Shown in pieces: positions 14,601-26,415 of a DNA stretch of 64,000 nt. The notes under the pieces were generated by a model. It was not told the origin of the DNA and made no database searches. It saw only the letters and a program-made list of their open reading frames with translations. Position 1 is the stretch's first letter. The number at the start of each line of letters is the position of its first letter. Origin of the DNA: Anabas testudineus (taxonomy: Eukaryota; Chordata; Actinopteri; Anabantiformes; Anabantidae); NCBI RefSeq assembly GCF_900324465.2, contig NC_046610.1, positions 17,765,484 to 17,829,483 of the forward strand. The letters are read 5' to 3'. The position numbers and the translations under genes were made by a program.

Positions 14601-17600
14601 TTCTGGTTTAGCTTGATCCCATTAATGTACATCAACTCATTTACCTGATTACCTCTCCCAGCATCCCTCTCTTGTCCCACCTCATTTTATTTTTTACTAG
14701 TGTCTTACCACATTAACTTATATTAACTATTCTCTGTAGACTATAGTGCACTAAGTCCATTACTCTGTTCCTTTTAGTTTGGATGAGCTCTGAAATGACC
14801 TGCTTGTAGTACACACAATATGCATAGTGGGATATCTCTCTATGTACTATTTTCTGGGCTACTCAGAGCTTGCTCCAAAATGTTGGAAATGTTTTTTTTC
14901 CGTCCTAAACCCATTTCATCCTATCAGTCGCTTGTTGCCTATGATCAAATATAACAACATATGTTTTTTTTTCTTATATTCATTTATGATAAGTATTATA
15001 TTTGTAAGGTACTTTCACTATTTATGGCGTACAGTTATGACAGTAATTATTAATTTTTACTTGGATGACAGATATTATAATTCCTATTTTATAACAATAT
15101 GCTGTGTTTCTTGTCATTTGGTCTTTTCATTCTGCTTCTGTATGTGTATCTTGTGCCTTGTTATCCGTGCAGTGTTGTGGCTAGTGTTGTAGCTTTGGTG
15201 TCAAATCATTCTCAGTGTACACCACAACATACTTAAAAACACTGGTACACTGGTGTGACGATAAGAAGGCTGCCTGCAGTGCACATATAATCCCTGATCA
15301 TTCTATAGCACCTAGAGGTGTAAGAAAATATCACATCCTTATACTACATATAGAGTTGTGTTCTTTATACTATGACAGCTGTCCTGAAAATAATTCTTCA
15401 AATATATAAAATATATATTGCTTTCCTTACAGTATCGCAATATATCTCAATGTATTAAATCATAATTTTTACCAATACACAGTCGTAATACCGCCATACA
15501 TCTACATGACGGTTAAGTAGAATTAATTACTAATTCTGACTACACAAACGACACTAAGTGGATTTCATGCATTGTTGCATTAGGTGTGTCACCTGAAAAA
15601 TCCCATGGCCTCAAACATGGGTCCTTCAAGTATGCAAAAACAAATGACTAAGCTAATACAAATGCAAACGCTATAGCAATTTGACTCTGCACCCACAAAT
15701 ATCTTTTAAAAACAAACAAGGCAAAATATGCCTTGCATATATATAAGCATGGGTAAAAATTGTATCTATGTGGAAATAATCACATTTTGTCAGTTTTGTT
15801 TCATAAAAAATCCCAGCCATTTTGACCTTTTATTGGTTTACTCATGTGCAACTTAAATTGTCTTTCCGATATGTCTGAGACAAGGTGAAGGTGCTGGTAA
15901 TGATTAATAACAGCTAACACAGTGGGAGCAGGTTTGCTGACTAATGACAGGCTGTATGCTATGGTGGCAGCGGAAGCTGAGGTGGAGGTAATGACAGTGC
16001 AGCATAATAGGGCTGACCTTGTATTTACACTGAGCAGCCTTTCATCTGCCAGGATGTCTGACGGACAACGCAGACAAATCAGACAAATCAGACAGAAGGG
16101 GAGGCAGGGGTGAGGAAAATAAAAGAGAAAAACAAGGACATTAAAAGTGAGAGGGATTAAATTGTGTGAAATCCAGAAAATTAAACTAAAATATGAGACA
16201 ACACAAGCATAAAGTGATAAAAACAAATTGCAACAAATGTGCTTGAGTACTTAATCTGATAAGCAGAGGGTGAGGAGGAAGAAAAAAGGGAAGAGATAAA
16301 ATCAGAGAGCACACAGGTGAGAGAGTCCCAAAGAGGATGACACAGGTCAGCAGAGAGAACAAATGTTGAAGAACAAAGTGGGTGGGAAAAAAGTAGTTCG
16401 GGAAGCACATTTAAGGGGAAAAGAAAGAAGCAGGTTGTATTTAGAGAAAGATGTGTTTACTCAACAGATTAGTCACCATTATACTTCTCTGCTTTTGTCT
16501 GGAGAAGGAGGGACTGACTGACAGGAAAGAGCGAATCACCTCTATGATGGAGGTCCTGACAGGTAGCATGAGGAGCAAGGATATTAGAGGAATCAGAGCA
16601 GGGGGCAAGATAAGAAGAGAAAAAGTGATAAGAGATGGACAGAAAAAGGAGAGAGAGAGAAGGTGGGAGATAAAGGTAAGAGGCATGTGCAGAGAGGACG
16701 AAGAACGGGTCATGGGAAGGGAAAGGAGGGTTAGCTGTTTGTACCCTGGAAGGTGTGACTGACTGACAGTCTGACTGACTTGACTAAAGACCGACAATGA
16801 GCTCTTCCTCCAAGGTATTACTCACAGATAAGGCGGGTGAGGAAGGCCATTTAGTGTTTACATCAGTAATTACTGTTTTTACCTTCAGCTCCATGATCAA
16901 AGTCCGGTTAAACCTGTCCACACATACATGCAGATGGATAAATAGACACATGCAGACACCAGGTGTTGGCTCGTGCCTTGTGGGCGTGGTAACTATTACA
17001 TCTTCATGGGTATGATGAGCTAACACTGATGCTGCCACACGCCCAGGAATGATAAGCTTGTTATGATCAGTTGGGGATTACGTCTACCTGAGGTTCGACT
17101 GATATGAGTCCTTAAAAAACAAATGAATACCTCTAGTTTTATTTATTGAACGTCTTTTTGCAGTACTTTCTATTGGTTCATACATGCAATTTAAATATTT
17201 TTCAACTTGTTTCCAGCCACTGCAGGTAACTCTTTTCAGTGATAAACAAGAAGATAAAGCTCTGATAAACCCGCTGTGCACAACTTGTCCAGCAGGCGGA
17301 CATTGTTAGTGACTAGCTCTGCTGCACTGAAATACCCAAGATATTAAAGAGATGCCGCTATAATAATTGTTTTGATGTATGGTGTATGACCACCGCTAGT
17401 TACATTTCCCATAGTGATCAGAGCCACTAGTTATCACCCTTATTAACAACATAGTAGACCAAAAAAATCAAAAAATAATTTAAATTAAAACTTCCCAACC
17501 AAAGAATGAAGTTTCATTACAGTTAGGACACAACATTTTAGAGTAAAAAACAAAACAGTGTATATAAAGGAAAAGAATAGTTGGGAAGTCCATACAGAAA

Positions 17601-20557
17601 AGAAGAAGTGCAGAGGCACACCACCTGGACGCCGTCTAGATACATGAACAGCTCATAAAGTGTCATAAAGTGTTAAGTTATGAGTCACTAACAAGATAAA
17701 AGCATGTTGTCCTGTTTGTCCGTAATCAGAGACCTAATGAAAAAAAACCTCTAATAAGTGAGACACTGAAAACAAGACAGTAAAATGATAAGTCTGTAAT
17801 TGTTTCAGTTTGTCTGTGTTTATATGAAGGAGCTCTTCTTTTGCCTGTAATCAAAGACTGAAAGGACCAGACCGCAGAGTAAATCAGAAACAGACAGCTG
17901 GGAGTCACACTGATGTTGGTGGTCCTAAACAGGGCTTACTTTTAATATTTCTTTCCCAGAAGACATTTTTATCCTGTGACTTACCAATTTGCATCCATTA
18001 CAGCAAAATCTACTAGAGGGCATTGTCTTTGTCCATATCTAGATCTCATCTTAGAGAATACTACTAGTATACGGTCATAAATAGCCAGAACTCCTAATAA
18101 TCTGATTTGGTTTTCTGAATGCTTTTATAACGACAAATGACTTTGGTCAGTGGCATTTTTTAATCTACAAATCAACAATACCAGTTACTAATTCTAATTT
18201 GTTGTTATCCGTGTAACTCAGTCATATTAACTTTCTAATTTCTGAATTCTGACATGACATTGTAATACACCAAAACAAGCACAACAAACTTGGACGAACG
18301 CCTTCTTTGTTTCCTACATAAACCTGTGTCATCTTGTTTGACATTTTCTTCTCGTCCCACGTCGGATTTTAGGATTTTACCCTTGAGGTAGAACCACGAA
18401 TGGCATCCTGGTCATGATGATAGTGATGATGATGGAAATGACATAAATGCTTTCCCTCCTTAGAAGGGCATGAGATTTCTCCTAGTCTGCATATTCCTCA
18501 GCATGGCCGTGGATTGGATGGGGGTTAGCTAGGTGGAGCATGGCAGGGAGAGAGATATAAGATGAAGTCCTCTCTTTCTTCTTTGATGCTGGCTGAGTGG
18601 TTTTTTTTTCAATTTCTAGAAAAGCACCTTTTTCTGAGTAAGTCGTGCTAGTGAGCATAAACAAAGGTAAATTGTCAAAGATGCAACACACACTTGTTTT
18701 CTGAGAGGCTAACACAATGAACCCTTGTTCTTGTAAGGGATTAAGAAAGTGTTAACCTGCAGATTATAGCACATGGAAATAGTATAAACAGGTCAAAGCC
18801 AGCTCCATGGGTTTCAAATGACCAGGATAATTGAGTAAACACACATTTGCTAAACATAGGAGGAGGACTATAGTAGAAATAAACTGCACAGTTGTTGCAC
18901 AGTTGCACCCACTGTTGTCCATTGACAGAAAAAGGTGGAGTCGGCTCACATTCTCTGCATTTGTGCTTATGTGGGTTTCAGTTCAATGCTGCTGTTTGTG
19001 ATTTATTCTGTTCAGGTGTGTCAGTGTTGCATTTACAAAGAAGTGCATGGTATGTGGTGATTTTAATGTGTCAGTGCTGTGTATTTTTTCCTCTGTTTAT
19101 CTCACCTTTGCTATGTTAAACATGGTTTCTGTTCACCTCAGAGGATACAGGCATGACTCTGTTCTTCGTTTTTGTCTCTATGTCTTCATGTGTGCTGCTA
19201 CATGAGCACTCCTCCTGTCTACATCAGTCTCTGTTGGTCTGTTTCCTTCTGCTCCAACACTTCTTGCCAGTCTAGGTTGCACAGACAAAACATATCTCCA
19301 TGCCTCTTATTTTACTTTCATACTTAGCTTTCAAAAACAACAATGAGGATGATCCTGAGCTCTTCATCTAATATTACTTACCTGTTTTTTTCTAGCACAC
19401 ATCGTACTTAAAATTGTGACAGTGAAGTGTTTCAATGATGTTTAATTATGGCAGTGTGCTTTTCTATTCACCAAATTGATACTTTAAATGTAATTGCTGC
19501 CTAGACTGGTATGCTGATGTTATGATGGCCGATCACTGTTTGTCCGAGTTCATTTCGTTTGATTGACAGTTTGTCGTTGCTCGTCCTGCACACATTCTGC
19601 ACATGGTCAGCAGAGAGACCTGCTTCCTGCTAGCCTGGCACCAGGATCACCATGTTGGATTGATGATGGACTTGTCCTGCCCACTGCTTCTCCGACAAGC
19701 ACAAAACCTGATGTTTCTAGATTTATCACACATTGAGTTTCTCTCTTATTCCTCCCTCCCTCACAATTCATAGCGAACAGATGAGAGTATTACGATTGAC
19801 ACCACCCTACTGGTCCATTTCTTTGGGAAGAAAGGGAAGGCAGAATTGACCTTTGATGACTTCTACAGGTACTAAAAATATTCAGTGGAGAGCACAAACA
19901 AAAAATAGCAAATGCTTATTTTAGTAAATATTTGATCACTGTCTCTTTCTTCTCATCTCCCTTCCTTTGTGCTCTTCAGATTTATGGATAACCTGCAGAC
20001 TGAGGTGTTGGAAATCGAGTTCCTGACCTACTCTAAAGGAATGACCACCATCAGTGAAGAAGACTTTGCCAAAATCCTGCTACGCTTCACCAATGTTGAC
20101 AACATCAGTGCCTATTTGGAGAATGTGCGCCAGTGTATACCTGATGAGAAGGTGCAGTACACACATATGGACAGCTTCAGTAAATTGAAAAAAAAAGTTT
20201 TTGAACCCACCGCTTCTGCATAAATATGAGCAATAGTAGAGAAAGAGAGCCCAATATAACAATTGAGACAAAATTACACTTATTTGTTTCTTGTTATTGT
20301 GAAAAACGATCTGAGGCCCTGCAGAATAGCCAACAGGTGAAGAAATGACTAGAAAGGTTATCTGTGTTAGTCTTTTATCCCTCTGTTTCATTTCTTCTTC
20401 CTGCTGTAAAGGTGCTCATATTTCTCGAGTGTAATTTCCCACCACTGTCTGTGCTTGAGGCTGTTGTGGCTCTCCACACTTGAACGCACTACTGCTTCCG
20501 TTGACTTCACACAAACACTCACACACACTTGACTACACTTCCAGCTACATGTGAATG

Positions 20558-20654
<97 letters not shown>

Positions 20655-22597
20655 ATGTGTACATGTGTCTGTCTACACATTAACTTGTAGTCCTGATGCA
20701 ACTCAACTCTATTTTGTCCCTCCCTTCTTTCCCTTTCATGCTGTGGAAGAAGCAGGAGGTTGGTCTTTGTCTCTCGTACAATACACAACCTGCATTTACA
20801 ATGTGTTAGCCTATCCTGCTATTTCATTACCATATATATGTTTAGCATGCAGTGGTTTTGCCCACTAATTTTAGGCTTGCTCCAATGGGCTTTCATTTGT
20901 TGAAAAGACTGTATTGTTATTTAAATGAGATCCTCAGGTGTCACTGACATGCAGTCAAAACAAACAGCTTCATGTTGAATGGTTTCAGCATTACTACTGT
21001 AGGCAGGTACATTAGAGTTACGAACCACTGCTGGAGTTTACATTTTTCATACCAAGCACTCAGAGATGTCATTAATGCCCAGTTAATGCATTAGTAGGTC
21101 TGTTTGGCTGAATCTCTGAGGTGGTTTTATTTTTTGGTTAATTAATATGCCAGATCTTAGAGCCCCAAGGATTGCTGTATGAACATCAGTCTAGTGCCTC
21201 TGGGGGATGTGCTGAATCATTCATTATTGTCATTTTCGCTCTCACAAGAGAATGGAAGTTTTATTCACACTTTTCCCTTTAGTCCGTTTCTGGACTGGTT
21301 AGAGATTTAATGCTTCACATGTTTTCTATCTGGTGTTTCAGGGGATCACCTTCGATGAGTTCCGATCCTTCTTCCAGTTTCTTAACAATCTTGAGGACTT
21401 TGCCATTGCCATGCAGATGTACAATTTTGCTGCACGCTCCATTGGACAAGGTAGGAAGAGAGTAATGGGAACTGAAGCCATGTGCACTGAGGGTTGCTGC
21501 TTATCCACACAGATGTAGTGCTCTTAGTTTTGGTTGTGGTGTGTACCAAGTAGCCAGAACCCACAAAAAGATTTTACTTTCTCTCCTTACCAGATGAGTT
21601 TGCAAGAGCAGTGTATGTAGCCACTGGGCTGAAGCTGACACGTCACCTTGTAAACACCATTTTCAAGATCTTTGATGTGGATCATGATGACCAGCTCTCC
21701 TACAAGGAATTCATCGGCATCATGAAGGACCGACTTCACAGAGGAACCAGGGTGAGGAACCCTGCAGTTCTTCCTCTGCAGTTTTCTCAACAGTAACACA
21801 TGAATCTTTACCTTAAACAACAACATCCAGCTGTCTAATAATGAGTTAACACATTTTGAAATCAAGACACAAAAATCTGCATACAGCAAACCACTAGCAT
21901 TAATGCAGTAATATTAAAAATTGTGTTTTTCAAAGGGTTTTGTTGGTTTGAACAACTAGACCACCCTGCTGTTTTAAAGCTTGTTTAAATTAAAGGAATT
22001 AAAATTACAAGCGCTGAATGGTTTTTATTAAAATACCTACAGTGATCTGGATGTACAACCTTCTAAGTTGCACAGTATTCAAAAGGCTGTGGAGAAATGT
22101 TAGCGAATTACATAAAGTGATGGAAAAACAAACCTTGGGCAACTTTTGAGTTTTTATTCCAAAACGGTTACTGTCCTCTAGTGGTGTGTTTAGATACAAA
22201 ACCATGGGCCTGATACGACTTTTCTATGGGAGAGTGAAAAGGACATGAGATGTCCCAAGCTTATAATTAAATATACAATTGACTTGTGATACTGTCTTGG
22301 CCTCACAGCCTTGGCTTATTAACATGTTCTCTTTGTCCATCTCACTTTTTCTCTTCCTTTTGCAAATTTTCACACTCTTCACCCTCAAACCAACACATAC
22401 TTTTCCATTCCCATCCATTTCCCACCTCTCTATTAATCTCCACATCTTCCCCGCCTCGTACCTCTCCCTGTATTTTCCTTTCATAACTTCTTATCATCTG
22501 TCATGATGTCTGTATACTGACCTCTTAGGGCTATAAAGCTGTGGAGCGTGCCACCTCTTTTAAATCCTGTCTGAAGAAGGAGCTGGCAAGCAGATAA
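76..22597 (+). CDS. micu3: micu3, mitochondrial calcium uptake family member 3 (14 coding exons)
   Basis: EF-hand regulator of the mitochondrial calcium uniporter in the intermembrane space. Exons: 76-333, 3930-4077, 5157-5188, 6159-6237, 8805-8852, 9647-9729, 10599-10670, 11895-11936, 14175-14270, 19774-19868, 19980-20151, 21342-21450, 21594-21751, 22529-22597. All introns are GT-AG and phases agree, giving 1461 nt and 486 aa (human MICU3 is 530 aa by recall). The N-terminus is Arg-rich like a mitochondrial presequence. Two canonical EF loops are seen: residues 202-213 (DADGNQMVDKRE) and 439-450 (DVDHDDQLSYKE). Segments such as SYTEYLFLLCIL, VHFFGKKGKAEL and EFIGIMKDRLHRG, and the ending KSCLKKEL-x-SR, match MICU3 rather than MICU1 or MICU2. 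Upstream sequence is cut off by the window edge. Exon 4 and exon 11 donors are weak. A stop codon at 22595-22597 abuts a GT. Confidence 0.95.
1795..2030 (+). repeat. Dispersed fish repeat fragment, class unknown
   Basis: The stretch with TTCTTCAAATTTGGCACAA followed by a block ending GATTAGATTTTGGTGG and AAAGGTCAAAGGTCAC resembles an interspersed repeat common in teleost genomes. I recall the consensus only roughly and cannot assign a class. It is degraded. Confidence 0.5.
2095..2200 (-). repeat. SINE-like fragment, old copy
   Basis: The segment with TATGACATGCCACAAATG and a following CCCAGC...GGGGAT block resembles the inverted tRNA-derived SINE at 34745-34905 (TGTGACATGCAACAAAGG, CCCCAGCCC). 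It is more decayed and has no clear B box. Confidence 0.4.
4422..4475. repeat. (CA)n microsatellite
   Basis: Interrupted CA dinucleotide tract in micu3 intron 2. Confidence 0.9.
4944..5029. repeat. (GT)43 microsatellite
   Basis: Long, nearly pure GT tract in micu3 intron 2, about 130 nt before the exon 3 acceptor. It generates the artificial Cys/Val and Thr/His open frames seen on both strands. Confidence 0.95.
6252..6313. repeat. (CA)n tract next to the micu3 exon 4 donor
   Basis: Almost pure CA tract beginning about 14 nt downstream of the exon 4 donor at 6238. CA-rich intronic tracts are known hnRNP L binding sites, so it could influence use of this weak donor (GTCTGA). Confidence 0.9.
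7108..7147. repeat. (GT)n microsatellite
   Basis: GT tract in micu3 intron 4. Confidence 0.9.
7729..8065 (+). mobile_element. DNA transposon remnant, Tc1/mariner-related (family uncertain)
   Basis: Begins with GTTGGGATGCTGTGTAAAAT, close to the terminus I recall for an abundant fish element, and ends with a piece containing CCAAATGTTTTCAATGGGTG followed by ACAGGTCTGGAC, which matches the antisense transposase region of the same family. Most of the interior is missing and no second terminal repeat is seen. Located in micu3 intron 4. Confidence 0.55.
8456..8478. repeat. Poly(A) run
   Basis: Homopolymeric A tract in micu3 intron 4. No element attached to it was recognised. Confidence 0.8.
11168..11348. 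mobile_element. hAT-type MITE with 8-bp target site duplication
   Basis: A 181-bp fold-back element in micu3 intron 7. Both ends start CAGGGGTGGCCAAC and the terminal inverted repeats run about 61 bp with three mismatches. It is flanked by a perfect 8-bp direct repeat, CACTATAT, at 11160-11167 and 11349-11356. Eight-bp duplications and CAG...CTG ends are features of hAT elements. It encodes nothing and would depend on a transposase elsewhere. Confidence 0.9.
11562..11638. repeat. (TA)n tract
   Basis: AT dinucleotide repeat with a short imperfect end, in micu3 intron 7. Confidence 0.9.
11937..19773 (+). other. micu3 introns 8 and 9 (around exon 9)
   Basis: Apart from exon 9 (14175-14270) this 7.8-kb stretch is AT-rich intron. 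Open frames such as 14827-15192 (121 aa, very hydrophobic and Phe/Tyr/Cys-rich) and 15801-16226 (- strand) have no known domain and no conserved-looking composition. No RNA gene or clear transposon was recognised. Confidence 0.75.
20559..20654. repeat. (CTAT)n tetranucleotide microsatellite
   Basis: About 24 CTAT units in micu3 intron 11. The tract produces a repetitive Ile-Tyr-Leu-Ser open frame that is not a gene. Confidence 0.95.
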
Positions 22598-23163
22598 GTA
22601 TCACCACCAGTCAACAACAACAGAGAAAGCTAGTTTATAAAGTTCATTCTTTATCTCTACATTTTGATTCTATGAAAGTCTTAACAGCCACAATAATTCT
22701 TGTTACCGTTTAATGCTATCAATCATACACTATACACTAAAAAGTGATTTACATTATATTGTATTTTTATAAAGAGTCAGAAAGAATAAAGATGCAATCT
22801 TTTGATACCAGGACTGACTCACATGATCTTCTTTAATTAATGTCTTGACTCAATAACTTCTCCCACTGCAATGCATTAACAGTGCTGATTAGTTTAAATT
22901 AGGTTGTTTGTTAACCACATTATTACTGTTAGCCGAGTCACTCTTTTAAATACATATCTGCTTAAGAACACCTGCTTTTACAATCACAGTTACAATTTGC
23001 ACTTGTTGTTCAAAGTCACCACAGAGTGTATCAGTAGGTGTACAGAATTACAACAGTGGGTTTATGAATGTTTTCATTTTGTGGAATCACAAACACACGG
23101 TTAAAGAGAATTGACCCATAGCTCCAAGCATAACTGTGCCTGTGTTTGCTGTTTGTTCACCAG

Positions 23164-23262
23164 GTGAAGGGTAGACACAACGCCGCCTTCTCCAGCTGCA
23201 TTCGCTCTGAGGCCACAAGACAAGTGCACCAGCTCTGGAGGAGATACAAAGAGAAGCTGTAG
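23164..23262 (+). CDS. micu3: Possible alternative last coding exon (or 3' UTR exon) of micu3
   Basis: A clean acceptor (TTTGTTCACCAG) is followed by 33 codons ending in TAG: VKGRHNAAFSSCIRS, then EATRQVHQLWRRYKEKL. Exon 13 ends in phase 0, so direct exon 13 to 23164 splicing would stay in frame and replace the usual 22-residue end with 32 residues. Alternatively, exon 14 carries the stop flush against a GT at 22598, so this may simply be a spliced 3' UTR exon. Downstream AATAAA signals lie at 23738-23743 and 24391-24396. The sequence shows only that the splice and frame are possible. Confidence 0.45.
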   Translation: MKGRHNAAFSSCIRSEATRQVHQLWRRYKEKL

Positions 23263-23737
23263 AGGAGGACACCTATGGGTGTAAAAAATGAAGGAAAAAG
23301 ATTAAAAAGCAAGTCTGGAACAATTTGGACTGATTTCTGAGTTTTAAAGTTAGTGGTGTGAGTTAACAATGATCTCCAGTCGACCTCCAAAGCAGAGAAT
23401 AGCTCACCAAGCATGACCACTGCTATCTATGACACTATCTATGCTGATCATGTGCAACAATCACATTTTTTGGTTCCCTTTTCCTCCTGTAAACATTTTG
23501 TGTTTGGCGTATTTATTCTGACCAGCCTAAAAATGCAATGTTTTTTAATAACAACATTATAACATCACTAACAATTTTTAAATTGTGCCATCTAAAATGA
23601 TTTGTTTTTAAATGGCGGAATAATTAGTTGAACTGTTGCACTACAAGCTGTAACATCTGAAAGAGAACAATAACTAGCTCAAACGCCAAAATACATAAAA
23701 ATACTAACTAAACCATTACATTATAATAGTAATCTAA

Positions 23738-23743
23738 AATAAA
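23738..23743 (+). terminator. Candidate micu3 poly(A) signal
   Basis: AATAAA about 480 nt after the possible last exon. A second AATAAA lies at 24391-24396. Confidence 0.5.
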
Positions 23744-24429
23744 AACATACTGCAGAAGACAAATGAAGATATAGGCTAAATGACAATATTGCTATTATAT
23801 TATTATGCTTTGTGTGCTGCATTTTAGTCTTTTTTTTTTTGTTGTTTCACCTTGATTTTATCTAGCCAGTATAGTTTTCCAATTTTAAACTAAATAATAC
23901 TATTGCTACTGTTAGGAATGCTATATTATCCTAAACCTTTTTATTATTATTATTATTTCAATATTTTACATGCCTGAATCATTAATGTCTTGCATGTATG
24001 ACATACAGTAGTTTCCCACACAGGTGCCTTCTATCCATTCCCTTTGTCATCTGAAAAGATTTACATAACAAAACCAGACTTTTCCAGCAATTATCTCAGC
24101 ACTGTGTAGCTTCTAATAACAGCAGAACAACGTGCAATTATTCCATTACATGTGATTCAAATCACCCAATTTTTAATATTGTAACATATTGTTACAATTA
24201 TAATTTATAATGATAATTTGGGGATTTGGTTGTCTTGGTGAAAGTAATATACTGAAAATGAAGAAATAAGTGTAGATGTGTCAGAATTGTGTATTCTTGC
24301 CAAGTTATTATTGACCCTGTAATTAATTGTCAATGCAATAATTGGTTTATTATTCACATGAGAGATCTGGTGACTGACTTTTACCGCATGAATAAACTAT
24401 TTTAGCAACAAGTGCGTGGTCCGAGCTGG

Positions 24430-24642
24430 TTACTGAGCATGCGCAACGAGCAAACGACGCTGTCACATTTTATTTGAGAAGTGTCACCTACATATTTACA
24501 TTAAAATGTTAATAGAGAAGGAACCAGTGCGATACAGACCAACGTTGGTAACGCGGCTTTGTTAGTGTTGGTGTTAATGTGGTATAAAGAGCAAGTTATT
24601 TCAGCCGAAGGAGAAGGCAGTGGGTGAAAATGCTGACAAGCG
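24430..24642 (+). other. Candidate promoter and first exon of an unidentified transcript
   Basis: A CpG-bearing stretch with an NRF1-like GCATGCGCA (24437-24445) leads to GAAAATGCTGACAAGCG and a good donor GTAAGC at 24643. The short frame reads MLTS. Joining it to the exon-like segments downstream does not give an open frame, so it may be a non-coding first exon. Context: between micu3 and the U3 array. Confidence 0.3.
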
Positions 24643-25640
24643 GTAAGCTAGTGAATTAGCCTGCTAACAGGGATAGTCTAAGAACAGGCTTCACTTATCA
24701 CAATCGTTTTCTTTTATAGTAAGGTGTTCCTATTTTAAACTGTTATCTGTAGCTGTTATGTTTTCATCAAACACAGAGACAGAGTAGTACAGTATTCTCA
24801 CCTGGCCTGGCTAGATAACGTCATGCAAGTGAGACAGCTAGCTAACGTTATCCTGCATGAATGCTAGTCCCAACGGCAAATAAGGGAATCGTGAGCGATG
24901 TTAACATTGTTAATAGTCACTTATAATTACTCACTTACTTATTACTTACTGTGTTAATGTGCATTTAGTGGTCATTTTTTATATAAAGTTTAAACTTCAG
25001 TAGTTAAAAGTGTCAGCTAATGAAACGCTGCCATCTTGTGTCGCGCCAAGACAACTGCTGGTAAAACTGGAAGAACTGTTAATGTTGTGTGTTACGGCAA
25101 AAGATAGTTTGGGCATTATTAATTATTGTAAATGATCTTAGATCATCTATCAACATTTATTACGTTGTTGAATTGTCAGTAAAGCGTGTAGGTTTTCCTT
25201 AAACACCATTAACGCTAGTTGATTCCTCTAAAGGCAGTGGCAGATCTGACGCTGTAAGCGGAACTATACGTATTTCCCAGATTTATGACCGGAATATTAA
25301 AAACGACGCACCTTTCTATTTTGCTCATAAACCCTATATATTACATGGACTTTTTAAAATACTTTAAACATTATTCGTGTGTCGTTTTGTACTCCAAGAT
25401 GTCCGTTTTTTTTTTTTTAAGTTTTTACGTCGTACGGTGCTTGAAATAAAAAGAAAATGTAAACGGCAAGCACGTAAATTAGTCACTTCGCAAAGCATTG
25501 TGGGTAATGGGGAGCAAACATATGATTATAAATATAATAAATCAGCCGCTTTATAACCGTATAGAGCGTTGAAATGAGTGTGTAAGGGTTGTGCTATGTC
25601 TGCGGTTTGTTTATTGGTGACACTAATAGAGAGTTTGTAG
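24643..25640. other. Region before the first U3 gene
   Basis: About 1 kb of AT-rich sequence with no open frame or repeat I recognise. A CCAAT-type element (reverse, ATTGG) near 25611 may belong to the first U3 promoter. Confidence 0.5.
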
Positions 25641-25641
25641 G

Positions 25642-25660
25642 AACCCTGAGGGAGAATGAC
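25642..25660 (+). promoter_or_regulatory. Candidate PSE of U3 copy 1
   Basis: AACCCTGAGGGAGAATGAC lies at -60 to -42 from the U3 start, where vertebrate snRNA-type genes carry the proximal sequence element. Near-identical sequences occur at the same distance in copies 2 and 3. Beyond this block, copy 1 upstream DNA is unlike the other two. Confidence 0.6.
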
Positions 25661-25701
25661 GGTCCGGACAATGGGATGCGCTGTTGCCAGGCTGTAACGT
25701 T

Positions 25702-25917
25702 AAGACTATACTTTCAGGGATCATTTCTATAGTTTGTGACTTGAGAAATGTGTTTCTAAAGTGTTTGGTCTCGCTAACCACGATGATGAGCTGGGATGTT
25801 CTCTTCTGAGCGTGAAGCGGACGGAGAATAATGATTCACTTCATACGTTCTCCGTCATTGATGATCGTTCTTTGCTTCCTTGTGGAGCATTGAGGAGGAG
25901 AGCATGATCAGAGTGGT
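25702..25917 (+). ncRNA. SNORD3: U3 small nucleolar RNA, copy 1
   Basis: 216 nt, against about 217 nt for human U3. The start AAGACTATACTTTCAGGGAT and the next block through TCATTTCTATAGTTTG are the U3 boxes A'/A that pair with pre-rRNA. The TTCTCTTCTGAGCGTGAAG block (boxes B/C region) and ATTGATGATCGTTCTTTG (box C) follow, then the terminal AGAGTGGT. U3 guides 18S rRNA processing in the nucleolus. The 9-bp helix GACGGAGAA/TTCTCCGTC is fully paired. Box D reads CAGA where CTGA is expected, in all three copies. Confidence 0.95.
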
Positions 25918-26144
25918 TACATTAAATGTTAATATAAACATCTTATCGCTGTTACAATCCTTATGTATATTATACAGTACATTTTCATTTAGTGGGATCC
26001 AGGAGGATATGATCACCAGCGGTGGAGATATTGCGACATATGAATTACGTGAATCTATCCAAATGCAAAACAAAACAAAAAAACTAAACAACACGCAGAG
26101 ATGTCTTTTCTCTCTCTCATCCGCAGGAAGATGGTAAAAATGTT

Positions 26145-26405
26145 TTAGTCAATTGTGTCAAAGATTAACATGCCATTTATTCATCTGAAAAGATGGTTAG
26201 AGATATGTTATTTGATTTTTGTTGTTATAATAAATTTGTATGACAAAGTTCACTTTCAGAGGGTTTTGGTAATTGAGATGATCAGGGAAATCTGTACATC
26301 GCAGTGTAAAGAATTTCCAAACTCAGTCACAGTGAAACAGCTACTACTTTATCCCACATGTGCTGCGATCACCGAAGTGAAGAGCCTGGACCAAATGGAG
26401 GGAAT
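26145..26405 (+). other. Duplicated exon-like segment, copy 1 (unidentified)
   Basis: Nearly identical to 29130-29345. It keeps an open frame reading VLVIEMIREI-(C/S)-TSQCKEF, then PNSVTVKQLLLYPTCAAIT, preceded by a good acceptor (TTCACTTTCAG, exon start 26260). In this copy the matching donor is absent. I do not recognise the peptide. The copies are too alike to tell whether the frame is under selection. Confidence 0.35.
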
Positions 26406-26415
26406 CTCCTGTTAC

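Noticed and set aside
14827-15192. 121-aa hydrophobic frame in micu3 intron 9
   Set aside because: AT-rich intron read in frame; no family resemblance and no signals.
15801-16226. 141-aa frame on the - strand
   Set aside because: Low-complexity intron sequence without homology or a matching promoter.
20551-20868. Ile-Tyr-Leu-Ser repeat frame
   Set aside because: Translation of the CTAT microsatellite.
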